From contig CAYVUI010000096.1 in assembly GCA_964454745.1 (NCBI GenBank), forward strand, positions 1 to 17,398: a stretch of 17,398 nucleotides of DNA. Reading direction: 5' to 3'. Shown here piece by piece: positions 1 through 8,063 of this stretch (positions are counted from its first letter, which is position 1; the number at the start of each line of letters is the position of its first letter). A program made the position numbers and the translations under genes. The notes under the pieces were generated by a model. It had not been told where the DNA came from. It was given only the letters and a program-made list of their open reading frames with translations, and did not search any database. The DNA comes from CAYVUI01 sp964454745 (GTDB lineage Bacteria > Planctomycetota > Phycisphaerae > Sedimentisphaerales > Anaerohalosphaeraceae).

Positions 1-56
1 TTTAGGGTTTTAGAACTATTTTTTCCTATCAAACTACGCTTGTTTAAGGGCTAGTA

Positions 57-764
57 TTCAACACTCAGCCGCTGCATATGTACCAGGTGCGTTTGCTGCA
101 CTCTGATAATTCGGACCTGTATTTCAACATTTACAAGGACAATTGCGAGCATTCCGGTATCTGGGGAGAGGATCGAACCGTAACAAGCTGGTTTGGTGAA
201 CCCTATAAGCTGGAGGTCAAAGGTAACGCGGCACACCTCGGCAACTATTATACGATTGAAGTGATTGACCTTGGCCTGATGCCTGATGATTATTCGAATA
301 TCTCAGACACGGCAGATCCGATTGTGCCTGATGGCTCCCATATAGACGGGGTGATTGACTATAATTCGAGCTTTGGCAGTGATAACGACTGGTTTGTCTT
401 TACGCCGGCACCCAATACGCTCTATGAAGTTACCCTGACAGGTGAACTGAACAAAGGTTATAAATCGATGAGAATCTTCCAAATCGATGAGTTCGGCGGT
501 CTTCACGAGACTCTGTCTCACAATGCCTGGACTACAGATGTATCTGTTCGGACATTTTTCATCGAAACCGATGATGATGTGTACGTACAGATGTACAATG
601 CGGAAGGTGCATATACTTACAGCATCCGTTCACTGGGGCACTTCCCTCCGGATGGAAACTCAAATGATTGTGCTTCCGCGACGCTGATCCCGGTGGATGC
701 TCCGCCTTTGCCCGGTACCTTGACACATAACCCGGACGGCAGTCTTGAAGAGGACTGGTTGACG
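57..764 (+). repeat. Tandem repeat unit 1 (708 bp, in frame)
   Basis: First copy of a 236-codon unit inside the dockerin-tailed protein gene. It aligns with the second unit at an offset of exactly 708 bases. The best conserved part is 171-211, which is identical to 879-919. Similarity starts abruptly at 57 (ttcaacac); the 56 bases before it do not match the bases before unit 2. Confidence 0.8.
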
Positions 765-1481
765 TTCAACACCCAGCCGCTGCATATGTACCAGGTTCGT
801 CTGCTGCACTCTAACAATTCGGATCTGTATTTCAACCTTTTCAAGGATAATTGTGAAGGCACCGGTGTCTGGGGTGAAGATCGAACCGTAACAAGCTGGT
901 TTGGTGAACCCTATAAGCTACAAGTAAAGGGCAACGCGGCACACCTTGGTAACTATTACACGGTAGAAGTAATTGATCTTGGCCTGATGCCCGATGACTA
1001 TCCGAATATCCATGAGAATGCGGGCATGATTCCCAAGGACGGAACTCCTATAGAGGGTGAGATCGAGTACATTTCAAGCTATCATTCAGATGAAGACTGG
1101 TTTACCTTTGTTGCCGGCCAGGATGGAGTTTATGATTTTCAGCTCGAAGCAGAAATAAACAAGGGCTACAAAAACATCAAGGTATACAGCAAGGATGAAC
1201 TGGGTGTTTTACATCTAGAAAAGGACTTCAACGTCTGGGCCGGAAATATTGGCAGTTTCTCCGCTTCGCTGCTGGCGGGTGATATTTATGTGAAGCTCTC
1301 CAGTGAAGCCGGAACCTATGTATTCTCCGTTGTATCCCCGGAACCTCGCTGCGGCGACCTGGATCACCCGTATCCGCCGGGAGATGTCACAAAAGACTGT
1401 TACGTAAATCTTGAAGATCTGGCGGCAATGTGTGCAAACTGGATGACCTGTACAAGCCCGAATCCTCCCTGCACGGAGTAA
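78..1481 (+). CDS. Tandem beta-domain surface protein with dockerin-like C-terminal tail, 5'-truncated
   Basis: The first in-frame ATG is at 78, but coding is evident from 57, because 57 onward matches an internal copy 708 bases downstream; an in-frame stop at 45-47 blocks further extension. The ATG has no ribosome binding site and lies inside a domain, so the true N-terminus, with any signal peptide, is missing. The protein alternates two related beta-domain types (half A, B, A, B), each with an Asp-Trp-(Leu/Phe)-x-Phe core, resembling PPC-type (bacterial pre-peptidase C-terminal) extracellular domains. The last ~45 residues contain five Cys and one EF-hand/dockerin-like loop (DVTKDCYVNLED) followed by a short helix with Asn-Trp. 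Such single-loop tails are typical of exported Phycisphaerae proteins. A catalytic domain, if any, would lie upstream. It is probably secreted or surface-bound; the substrate is unknown. A strong terminator follows. Confidence 0.75.
   Translation: MYQVRLLHSDNSDLYFNIYKDNCEHSGIWGEDRTVTSWFGEPYKLEVKGNAAHLGNYYTIEVIDLGLMPDDYSNISDTADPIVPDGSHIDGVIDYNSSFGSDNDWFVFTPAPNTLYEVTLTGELNKGYKSMRIFQIDEFGGLHETLSHNAWTTDVSVRTFFIETDDDVYVQMYNAEGAYTYSIRSLGHFPPDGNSNDCASATLIPVDAPPLPGTLTHNPDGSLEEDWLTFNTQPLHMYQVRLLHSNNSDLYFNLFKDNCEGTGVWGEDRTVTSWFGEPYKLQVKGNAAHLGNYYTVEVIDLGLMPDDYPNIHENAGMIPKDGTPIEGEIEYISSYHSDEDWFTFVAGQDGVYDFQLEAEINKGYKNIKVYSKDELGVLHLEKDFNVWAGNIGSFSASLLAGDIYVKLSSEAGTYVFSVVSPEPRCGDLDHPYPPGDVTKDCYVNLEDLAAMCANWMTCTSPNPPCTE
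765..1343 (+). repeat. Tandem repeat unit 2 (incomplete, in frame)
   Basis: Second copy of the 708-bp unit. The A half (765 to about 1008) is highly similar to unit 1 at nucleotide level. The B half (about 1009-1343) is more diverged but keeps the Ser-Ser-x-x-Ser-Asp-x-Asp-Trp-Phe and Asn-Lys-Gly-Tyr-Lys signatures. Where unit 1 continues into the next A domain, unit 2 switches to the cysteine-rich dockerin-like tail. Confidence 0.7.
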
Positions 1482-1546
1482 TTTTTGCTCCATACAGGCT
1501 TGAGCAGTGCGTTTAGTGCGTGCTGCTGACATTGAATTGCTTTCGC

Positions 1547-1579
1547 AAAGGCCTTCGATTTCGATCGAGGGCCTTTTTT
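1547..1579 (+). terminator. Rho-independent terminator after the dockerin-tailed gene
   Basis: A 13-bp stem (1547-1559 with 1564-1576, one G-T wobble) closes a TTCG tetraloop and runs into a T tract ending at 1579. It lies 66 bases after the stop codon and isolates this gene from the pyrophosphatase gene. Confidence 0.88.
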
Positions 1580-1835
1580 CTTATCATGTCTGCGAAAATC
1601 CTTGAAAATTCTCAAAAATTGCACAAAATACCCTTAATATGCCGAGTAAGCGTGGGATAAGGGTTTAATTACTTTTTTGATCTGTATTTAGGTCATTCAT
1701 ATCAAAATCAGGGCAAGTGTTAGGATTTTGTGAAAAAAAGCACAAAAGGCTTGAATTGCATCTGCGTTTTACTACAATGTCACAAATTTTACGGCGCGCA
1801 ATACGCAAAAACATTAAATTTAAAGGAGTTCAATT
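1580..1835 (+). other. Intergenic leader region of the pyrophosphatase gene
   Basis: AT-rich and non-coding. It holds a promoter (1751-1778), a ribosome binding site (AAAGGAG, 1822-1828) and a perfect 7-bp inverted repeat, ACCCTTA (1630-1636) and TAAGGGT (1658-1664), about 90 bases upstream of the -35 box. The inverted repeat has a 21-base spacer, too long for a typical hairpin, so it could be an operator half-site pair or chance. Confidence 0.45.
1751..1778 (+). promoter_or_regulatory. Sigma-70-type promoter for hppA
   Basis: The -35 box TTGAAT (1751-1756) and -10 box TACAAT (1773-1778) are separated by 16 bases. A start about 7 bases downstream gives a leader of roughly 50 bases before the GTG start at 1836. 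Confidence 0.6.
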
Positions 1836-4220
1836 GTGAGAACCGTAGGTAAAACCCTGTTACTGATGTTGCCATTGCTTCTTTTGTCGCAAATGGCGTT
1901 TGGTCAGGATGTCACTGGAGCAACCGCGATTTCTGAGGACTACAGTATACCGCCGATATGGTATATTGCACCCATCGGTTCGCTGATTGCACTGGCTTTT
2001 GCAGTGATTTTCTACAATCTGATGATGAAGGCTCCGGAAGGCAATGACACGATGATCGAGATTGCCCGTCACGTTCGTGAAGGGGCCTATGCGTATCTGT
2101 TCCGCCAGTACAAGGTGGTAACATACGTGTTTATTATCCTGTTGGTCATCTTTATGGTTCTGGCCTACCTCGGCGTTCAGAACCCGTTTGTTCCGATCGC
2201 GTTCCTTACAGGCGGGTTTTTCAGCGGCTTGTGCGGCTTTTTGGGTATGAAAACCGCGACAAATGCTTCTGCACGTACCGCGCAGGGTGCCAGCGAGAGC
2301 CTCAACAAGGGCCTGCAGGTTGCCTTTAAGAGTGGTGCGGTCATGGGCCTGGTTGTGGTTGGTTTCGGCCTTTTGGATATTTCACTGTGGTACTGGATCC
2401 TTGATAAGCTGGTTTACACCGCTTCAAACATGGAAAGCGGCCTGAGGTTTCTGGGCCTCCAGCTTGTTCCCGCCGGTATGGATTCCCATCATAAGCTTGT
2501 CGAGATCACGACCACGATGATCACTTTTGGAATGGGTGCTTCAACCCAGGCGCTTTTCGCACGTGTCGGCGGCGGTATCTATACCAAGGCTGCAGACGTG
2601 GGAGCCGACCTGGTCGGTAAGGTAGAAGCCGGTATTCCGGAAGATGATCCGAGAAACCCGGCAACCATCGCGGATAACGTGGGCGACAATGTAGGTGACG
2701 TAGCCGGTATGGGTGCGGACCTGTACGAAAGCTACTGCGGCTCGATCCTTGCGACCGCGGCACTCGGTGCTGCATTGCCGCATCTAAGTGGCCAGGCTTC
2801 CATGAAGGCCGTGCTGGCACCGATGGTTGTTGCAGGTATTGGTATTCTTCTTTCGATTGTGGGCATCTTTATGGTTCGCTGTAAAGAGAACGCAACCCAG
2901 AAGAATCTGCTGCGTTCATTGCTGGTCGGTACACTGGGCAGCTCGGTGCTGATCCTGATCGTACTGGCAATCATGGCGAGTACTGGCTGGATCACATGGG
3001 GTATTTTTGGTTCCGTGATCGCGGGGCTTGCATCCGGTGTGATTATCGGGCAGATTACTGAATTTTACACTTCTGATGAATTCGGCCCGACCAGGGGTAT
3101 TGCGGATCAGGCCAATATGGGCCCTGCAACCGCGATTATCGACGGTATGGCAGTGGGTATGTTCTCGACCGGCTGGTCGGTAGTTACGATCGTAATTGGT
3201 ATTCTGCTGGCATTTATGTTTGCAGGCGGTTTCAGTGATATTTCGATGGGTCTCTACGGCATCGGCTTTGCAGCTGTTGGTATGCTCTCAACCCTGGGTA
3301 TTACACTGGCAACCGACGCATACGGCCCGATTGCGGATAACGCGGGTGGAAATGCCGAAATGAGCGGACTGGGGCCGGAAGTTCGTCAAAGAACAGACGC
3401 TCTCGATTCACTGGGTAACACCACTGCGGCAACCGGTAAGGGTTTTGCGATTGGTTCCGCGGCTCTTACGGCAATGGCTCTTCTGGCAGCGTATATCGAA
3501 GAAGTACGTATCTGGATCGGCCGCCTGGCGGCGGAAAGTGCGGATGGAATGTACACTGTTGGTCAAAAAACATTCACCGTGGCAGAAGCAAAAACAGCAT
3601 CCGTAATGGACTTTGTAAATGCATACAATATGACGATTATGAATCCCAAGCTCATCTGCGGCCTGTTCATCGGTGCGATGATGGCGTTCGTATTCTGTGC
3701 AATGACTATGAAGGCCGTTGGACGTGCTGCTGGCGCGATGGTTAACGAAGTTCGCCGTCAGTTCAAGGAAATCCCGGGGATTATGGACAGCACTGCCAAG
3801 CCTGACTATGCACGCTGTGTTTCGATCTCGACGGCCGGGGCACAGAGGGAAATGATCGTTCCTTCCATGCTGGCGATTATCGTTCCGGTTCTTACCGGTC
3901 TGGTTCTTGGTGTGGCGGGTGTGATGGGTCTTCTGGCAGGCGGCTTGACGACTGGTTTCGTTCTGGCGATTACTCTCAATAACGCGGGTGGTGCCTGGGA
4001 CAATGCCAAGAAGTTCATCGAAAAGGGCCACCACGGCGGAAAAGGCAGCGAAGCACACAAGGCCGGCGTTGTCGGTGATACCGTGGGTGACCCGTTCAAG
4101 GATACTTCCGGCCCGAGCCTGAACATCCTGATTAAGCTGATGACGATGGTCAGCGTGGTCTTCAGCGGGCTGGTTGTAAAACTGGCTCCCATGATTGCCG
4201 GCTGGCTCGGAATGGGATAA
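1836..4220 (+). CDS. hppA: Membrane-bound pyrophosphatase (ion-pumping, K+-dependent type)
   Basis: Hydrolyses pyrophosphate and couples this to pumping H+ and/or Na+ across a membrane. The 794-residue protein has about 16 hydrophobic segments and is within the family's range. The start is GTG with AAAGGAG at 1822-1828, 7 bases upstream. Residues 1-23 resemble a cleavable signal sequence. The pyrophosphate-binding motif DVGADLVGKVE is at 254-264, followed by the Asp-rich region DNVGDNVGDVAG (280-291). A second acidic cluster, GDTVGDPFKD (747-756), is near the C-terminus. Residues 527-536 read GNTTAATGKG; Ala and Gly at the two diagnostic positions (instead of Lys and Thr) mark the K+-dependent subfamily. 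Glu298 in GADLYESY sits where Na+-transporting members carry their key Glu, so Na+ or mixed Na+/H+ transport is likely but not proven. A loop at about 552-600 is extra relative to short family members. It has its own promoter and terminator. Confidence 0.96.
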   Translation: MRTVGKTLLLMLPLLLLSQMAFGQDVTGATAISEDYSIPPIWYIAPIGSLIALAFAVIFYNLMMKAPEGNDTMIEIARHVREGAYAYLFRQYKVVTYVFIILLVIFMVLAYLGVQNPFVPIAFLTGGFFSGLCGFLGMKTATNASARTAQGASESLNKGLQVAFKSGAVMGLVVVGFGLLDISLWYWILDKLVYTASNMESGLRFLGLQLVPAGMDSHHKLVEITTTMITFGMGASTQALFARVGGGIYTKAADVGADLVGKVEAGIPEDDPRNPATIADNVGDNVGDVAGMGADLYESYCGSILATAALGAALPHLSGQASMKAVLAPMVVAGIGILLSIVGIFMVRCKENATQKNLLRSLLVGTLGSSVLILIVLAIMASTGWITWGIFGSVIAGLASGVIIGQITEFYTSDEFGPTRGIADQANMGPATAIIDGMAVGMFSTGWSVVTIVIGILLAFMFAGGFSDISMGLYGIGFAAVGMLSTLGITLATDAYGPIADNAGGNAEMSGLGPEVRQRTDALDSLGNTTAATGKGFAIGSAALTAMALLAAYIEEVRIWIGRLAAESADGMYTVGQKTFTVAEAKTASVMDFVNAYNMTIMNPKLICGLFIGAMMAFVFCAMTMKAVGRAAGAMVNEVRRQFKEIPGIMDSTAKPDYARCVSISTAGAQREMIVPSMLAIIVPVLTGLVLGVAGVMGLLAGGLTTGFVLAITLNNAGGAWDNAKKFIEKGHHGGKGSEAHKAGVVGDTVGDPFKDTSGPSLNILIKLMTMVSVVFSGLVVKLAPMIAGWLGMG

Positions 4221-4251
4221 TCCTTGACGAACCGGTAATAAAAGAGAAAAT

Positions 4252-4287
4252 AGGGGTATGTCCGGACTGGGCATGCCCCTTTTTTAT
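4252..4287 (+). terminator. Rho-independent terminator after hppA
   Basis: A 9-bp stem (4252-4260 with 4272-4280, one T-G wobble) with an 11-base loop, followed by TTTTTATT. It begins 32 bases after the hppA stop and ends just before rsfS. Confidence 0.8.
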
Positions 4288-4325
4288 TGGATTATTTGAT
4301 AGTGACAGGAAGCAGCAAAAAAACA

Positions 4326-4694
4326 ATGAGTGAACAGAAACGAGTAAACGAACAGGGACGGGCATTTGCGATCGAGGCTGCGCGGATTGCCCGGGACCGC
4401 AACTGTACGGAAATCGTAGTGATTGACTTGGTGGATAAGAGCCCGGCGACGGATTATTTCATGATTGCCACCAGCACCAGTGACCGCCAGGGACGGTCTG
4501 TGGCCGATGAGATCGCGGAGCTTGCCCGTGAGAAGGGATTCGACCGGTTCGGCAGGGCGGGTTACGACCAGGGACAGTGGATACTTCTGGACTTTGTGGA
4601 TGTGGTTGTGCATCTTTTCAGTGAAAAATACAGGGAATACTACGACCTCGAACTTCTTTGGGGCGACGGGGAATATATTACGTTTGATGAATGA
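4326..4694 (+). CDS. rsfS: Ribosomal silencing factor RsfS
   Basis: RsfS (Iojap/YbeB family) binds ribosomal protein uL14 on the large subunit and blocks subunit joining under nutrient limitation. The 122-residue product from ATG 4326 matches the usual length. Hallmarks seen are DYFMIATSTSDRQ in the N-terminal half and the C-terminal WILLDFVDVVVHLFS followed by EYYDLELLWGD. The frame is open from TTG 4287 (135 residues), but that start overlaps the hppA terminator and the extra residues lack family character. A purine-rich AGGA lies about 15 bases before the ATG, so the binding site is weak. It heads a compact run with apt (31-base gap) and aroB (13-base gap), likely cotranscribed. Confidence 0.93.
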   Translation: MSEQKRVNEQGRAFAIEAARIARDRNCTEIVVIDLVDKSPATDYFMIATSTSDRQGRSVADEIAELAREKGFDRFGRAGYDQGQWILLDFVDVVVHLFSEKYREYYDLELLWGDGEYITFDE

Positions 4695-4725
4695 GTAACC
4701 AGGTTTTGCGACAGGAGACGAGAAT

Positions 4726-5250
4726 ATGGAGATTTTTGATCAGCTAAAGACGTACATCCGCGATATTCCGGATTTTCCAAAGGAGGGAATCCTCTTTCGG
4801 GATATTACCCCGCTGCTTGCGGATAAGAAGGCCCTTGCTGCGGCCATTGAGGCCCTGGCAAATCCGTTTCGGGACAAGGATGTGCAAGTCGTAGCCGCTG
4901 CGGAGGCAAGGGGGTTTATTTTCGGTTCCGCTGTGGCAAAGGCGCTTAATGCCGGCTTTGTACCGGTTCGTAAAAAGGGCAAACTGCCCTCAAAAGTGGA
5001 ATCGTTCACTTACGATCTTGAATACGGCACCGATACCCTTGAGATGCACAGCGACGCGGTAAAATCCGGCACGCGGGTGCTGATGATTGATGACCTGCTG
5101 GCGACAGGGGGAACCATGGCGGCGTGCTGCAAGCTGATGGAAAAGCTCGGGGCGCAAATCGTGGGATTGACGTTCCTGGTTGAGCTTTCGGCTTTAAAGG
5201 GCCGAGACAAGCTCAAGGGATATGATATTTACAGCGTGCTGCAGTATTAA
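4726..5250 (+). CDS. apt: Adenine phosphoribosyltransferase
   Basis: Converts adenine and PRPP to AMP in cytoplasmic purine salvage. The 174-residue length is standard. Residues 17-31 (FPKEGILFRDITPLL) form the family's N-terminal signature, EARGFIFG at 60-67 and PVRKKGKLP at 80-88 are the pyrophosphate and flexible-loop regions, and VLMIDDLLATGGT at 118-130 is the PRPP-binding motif. The start is ATG 4726 with AGGAG at 4713-4717. It sits between rsfS and aroB on the same strand. Confidence 0.97.
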   Translation: MEIFDQLKTYIRDIPDFPKEGILFRDITPLLADKKALAAAIEALANPFRDKDVQVVAAAEARGFIFGSAVAKALNAGFVPVRKKGKLPSKVESFTYDLEYGTDTLEMHSDAVKSGTRVLMIDDLLATGGTMAACCKLMEKLGAQIVGLTFLVELSALKGRDKLKGYDIYSVLQY

Positions 5251-5263
5251 GAGCAAAAGTTTT

Positions 5264-6361
5264 ATGAATAAAATCCATGTAAATGTGCCGCCTCGGGTAC
5301 AGGGCGGATATGATATTGTCATCCAGGCGGGATGCCTTGAGAGAATCCTCGGGCAAATGCGGGGTCGTTTTCCGGACAGGGGGTTTTTTATTGTCACGGA
5401 TTCCAACCTCGAAAAGGCTGGGCATTTACAGGCCCTTCTTGGCGGACAGGATGTGCCGTTTTTTGTGATCGATCCACCCGGTGAAGTCAGCAAGCACATC
5501 GCAACGGTGACTTCGATTGTTGAGGCGATGGAAAAGGTGTTTCTGGGTCGTGATACGGTGGTTCTGGCCCTGGGCGGTGGAACAGTCGGTGATATCGGGG
5601 GTATATGCGGTGGATTGTTCAAACGCGGTGTGGAGGTAGTGCAGATTCCGACGACGACGGTCGCACAAGCGGATTCCGCGATCGGCGGCAAGACGGGAGT
5701 GGATTCTACGCTGAGCAAAAATGCTTATGGGCTTTTCTGGCACCCGGCAGCGGTATTTATTGATGTGAAAACGCTGCTGACGCTGGATGATCGCGAATTC
5801 AGGGCTGGTCTGGCGGAATCGGTAAAGCATGCCCTGATTGCAGATGAGGAGTATTTTGCCTGGATTGAGGGAAATCTGGATGCACTTTTAGCCAGGGATT
5901 TGGAAATCCTTGAGACGCTGGCTGAATATAATTGCCGGATTAAGGCGTCCGTGGTAGAAGAAGACCCGACGGAAAAGAACATGCGTCGTATCCTCAATTA
6001 CGGCCATACGTTAGGCCATGCGGTCGAATCGGCCAGCGGGTATTCAATCCTGCATGGCGAGGCGGTGGCGATTGGGATGGCTGGGGCGTCTCTGATCGGG
6101 ATGGAACTGGGATTCACCAATCAAGGTGACCATAAGCGGATTGCGAAAGTGCTTACCCGGCTTGGACTTGGATTGAAGGTGCCAGCAGAGATGGAAAACG
6201 AGGCGCTTTGGGAAATCATGAAAAGGGACAAAAAAGCCGCGGCAGGGCGGCCAAAGTGGGTGCTTATAGAGCGAATCGGGGCGGCACTTTGCCGTGATGG
6301 CCAGTGGGCCTGTGACGTTGAGGAAAAAATAGTCGATAAGACTATCGCAAGCCTTCGGTAG
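5264..6361 (+). CDS. aroB: 3-dehydroquinate synthase
   Basis: Second step of the shikimate pathway: DAHP to 3-dehydroquinate, using NAD+ and a divalent metal. From ATG 5264 the protein has 365 residues, normal for AroB. NAD-binding GGGTVGDIGG is at 104-113, TTTVAQADSAIGGKTGVD follows at 130-147 (usually QVDS, here QADS), GLAESVKHALI at 182-192, and the metal/active-site region has NYGHTLGHA (245-253) and LHGEAVAIGM (263-272). The frame is also open from ATG 5222 inside apt, but those 14 extra residues do not fit the family. The ribosome binding site is weak (AAGAG-like), suggesting translational coupling to apt, which ends 13 bases upstream. Confidence 0.96.
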   Translation: MNKIHVNVPPRVQGGYDIVIQAGCLERILGQMRGRFPDRGFFIVTDSNLEKAGHLQALLGGQDVPFFVIDPPGEVSKHIATVTSIVEAMEKVFLGRDTVVLALGGGTVGDIGGICGGLFKRGVEVVQIPTTTVAQADSAIGGKTGVDSTLSKNAYGLFWHPAAVFIDVKTLLTLDDREFRAGLAESVKHALIADEEYFAWIEGNLDALLARDLEILETLAEYNCRIKASVVEEDPTEKNMRRILNYGHTLGHAVESASGYSILHGEAVAIGMAGASLIGMELGFTNQGDHKRIAKVLTRLGLGLKVPAEMENEALWEIMKRDKKAAAGRPKWVLIERIGAALCRDGQWACDVEEKIVDKTIASLR

Positions 6362-6377
6362 AGATTATTTCCAGTTC

Positions 6378-6593
6378 TTAATTGCTTCCGAATGTTTCAC
6401 GCCATGCGTAAGGTGTTGTTTCGTAGTGGTTTGTGCGTAACCTGGCAGCTGCGCGGTGCGTGTTTTTGAAATCGGGATCATTTACGGTAATTCGATTCGC
6501 GGCGAGGAAATCACAGGCGAGTTTTGCGACGGATTGGGTCGGCTGGGCTTTTTTCTGCTGACTGATCCAGTGGATGATCTGCTGCTCTGTCAT
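6378..6593 (-). CDS. Small unknown protein, 71 residues
   Basis: I do not recognise the family. The gene is probably real because AAAGGA lies about 8 bases upstream of the ATG on the minus strand and the frame does not overlap another good gene. The product is soluble, without signal peptide or membrane segment. It begins MTEQQIIHWISQQKKAQ, is rich in Gln, Asn, Arg and Thr, and a possible amphipathic helix spans residues 3-32. It converges on aroB, with stop codons 17 bases apart and no visible terminator between them. Confidence 0.6.
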   Translation of the reverse strand: MTEQQIIHWISQQKKAQPTQSVAKLACDFLAANRITVNDPDFKNTHRAAARLRTNHYETTPYAWRETFGSN

Positions 6594-6838
6594 GATTTGA
6601 ATCCTTTCTTTGATAATTTACCGTGGTTACTATACTTATCGGCATTTTAAAGTGGATAGATTAGGTAATTATGGAAGAGGCTTCTCAAATCTGCAATAAA
6701 CAATGTGAAATTTTCCATCATAGTGCTACAGCTATAGGATTGTAGATGAAAGCACCCGACTAAAAAGGATCTTCGTAGTCCGTATTATGATACCTGACTT
6801 CGTTATCATTTTCATTTGCCGTCATACCGGTATTGATT
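6594..6838. other. Gap between the small gene and the beta-propeller gene
   Basis: 245 bases, AT-rich near the small gene. It should carry the promoter of the minus-strand small gene and the 3' end of the beta-propeller transcript. I see a TATAGT-like hexamer on the minus strand near 6630 but no matching -35 box, and no convincing terminator hairpin. Confidence 0.3.
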
Positions 6839-7798
6839 TCACTGGACATGTTCAAGGACGAAATAATGGCCGGGATTCCAGCTTTGGCAGACCAGGAAGA
6901 GCTTGCCGTCGTGCTGGTGCCAGATGACATTGTGCAGGTGGTCACATTTTTCGATTCCGAGCTCTTCTTTGGGCCGAATGGTCGAGATCAGTTCATACGT
7001 CTCGGCATCGAGGATATAGATCGGGGCCGGTCGGTCCGGGTTCGGGTCGTCCAGGCTGCCCACTACGGCGTACCATCGCTCGTTCCATCGGGTGTAATTG
7101 ATTCCGCAGGGACGCGAACCGTTGGCCAGGCGGTGTGTGCGCTTGTAGTGGCCGTCAAAAGTATAAACTTCCAGCCGGGAATTGGGCCGGTCGGCAATCA
7201 CAAGCCGGCCGTCGGCAGGAGACCGGTTGACTCCGTGAGCGGTGCCGAATTTGCCGTGGACGTTTGCATCCTCGGTTTTACCGCCAAAAAAGCGGTTCCA
7301 CTGCTTGCTGGACAGATTCACCGTCGAAATGTAATTTGCGCCATACCCGTCGGAGACAAGCAGTTCTCCGTCATTGAGGATAACATCCGTCGGCCGAAAT
7401 GGATTTTGTGCGTCCATATAGGGTTCCACTTCAGGGCGGGGCAAAATGAAATCCACCTCGCCGTCCAGTGTCACCACCGCGACCATTCCGTTTTCATTGG
7501 CCGGGAGAAAGAGACGGACATCCCCGTCTATTGTCCCGATTTTTGTGCTGTGGAAATTGATCTTGACCAGGTCCGTCGGCAATTCAATCAGTTCCTGCAC
7601 GGTCAAATCCGGACTGATCCGGAGCAGCCCGCAACCGGGCATACCATAATAAATATATCCTTGGTTGGGTCGTGAATCCGTGGCAAATCCTCCGTGCAGT
7701 TGTTCTTCCTGTGAGAGTACGTTTTTGGGCAGTGTTCGCAGGTCCGGACATTCAGTAAACACAAAACCGCTTTGCCCGCTTCGTTTGTAGCGATTCAT
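6839..7798 (-). CDS. NHL-like beta-propeller protein
   Basis: The start ATG (complement of 7796-7798) is chosen because AAGGAGA (complement of 7804-7810) lies just upstream; an extension to 7936 reads through this site and looks non-coding. The 319-residue product has no signal peptide, so it is likely cytoplasmic. It shows repeated blade-like segments, such as FRPTDVILNDGELLVSDGYG, GKFGTAHGVN with DGRLVIADRPNSRLEVY, and a late APIYILDAETYEL. The Asp-Gly/Asp-Arg turns and 'LVIAD-R-N-R-V' pattern are typical of NHL/SMP-30-like propellers. The C-terminal His cluster (CDHLHNVIWHQHDGK) could bind metal. The function is unknown. It is divergent from the sulfatase gene across a 500-base gap, so shared control is possible but not shown. 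Confidence 0.75.
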   Translation of the reverse strand: MNRYKRSGQSGFVFTECPDLRTLPKNVLSQEEQLHGGFATDSRPNQGYIYYGMPGCGLLRISPDLTVQELIELPTDLVKINFHSTKIGTIDGDVRLFLPANENGMVAVVTLDGEVDFILPRPEVEPYMDAQNPFRPTDVILNDGELLVSDGYGANYISTVNLSSKQWNRFFGGKTEDANVHGKFGTAHGVNRSPADGRLVIADRPNSRLEVYTFDGHYKRTHRLANGSRPCGINYTRWNERWYAVVGSLDDPNPDRPAPIYILDAETYELISTIRPKEELGIEKCDHLHNVIWHQHDGKLFLVCQSWNPGHYFVLEHVQ

Positions 7799-8063
7799 GA
7801 TTTTCTCCTTGTAAATCAACTTCTTTGATGTTTTATACGCTGGGGGAGCGACATCGTTCGGATATATTCCCAACACCAATTGCAATCTGGAGAGCGAAGT
7901 TTTTTGAGGAAAAAGTTTCAATCCAGGCAGAAACACAGATGATTCTGCTTATGTACGTGGGATTTTTCTTTATAAGCCTTTTGCCTGTAATATTTGTGAG
8001 AATTTGCTTGAATCTTCCATGGTGAAATCGCCTTCATCCGAAATATGATCCCGAATTAAGTGA

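Noticed and set aside
1606..1620. AATTCTCAAAAATT shared between the hppA upstream region and the region before the sigma gene (near 13859)
   Set aside because: A 14-base AT-rich match is expected by chance in AT-rich intergenic DNA, and the flanking bases do not match.
3408..4274. 288-codon minus-strand frame opposite hppA
   Set aside because: Antisense shadow of a well-conserved pyrophosphatase region, with low-complexity His/Arg/Thr-rich translation.
4287..4325. Upstream TTG start for rsfS
   Set aside because: It overlaps the end of the hppA terminator, and the extra 13 residues lack family similarity.
6839..7675. Long plus-strand frame (280 codons) opposite the beta-propeller gene
   Set aside because: It is the antisense shadow of a gene with a good ribosome binding site and propeller motifs; its own translation has no recognisable features.
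7799..7936. N-terminal extension of the beta-propeller gene to 7936
   Set aside because: It would read through a strong ribosome binding site, and the added residues look non-coding.
7825..8025. Plus-strand frame of 66 codons with a hydrophobic stretch
   Set aside because: No ribosome binding site, no recognisable family, and it overlaps the upstream control region of the minus-strand beta-propeller gene.
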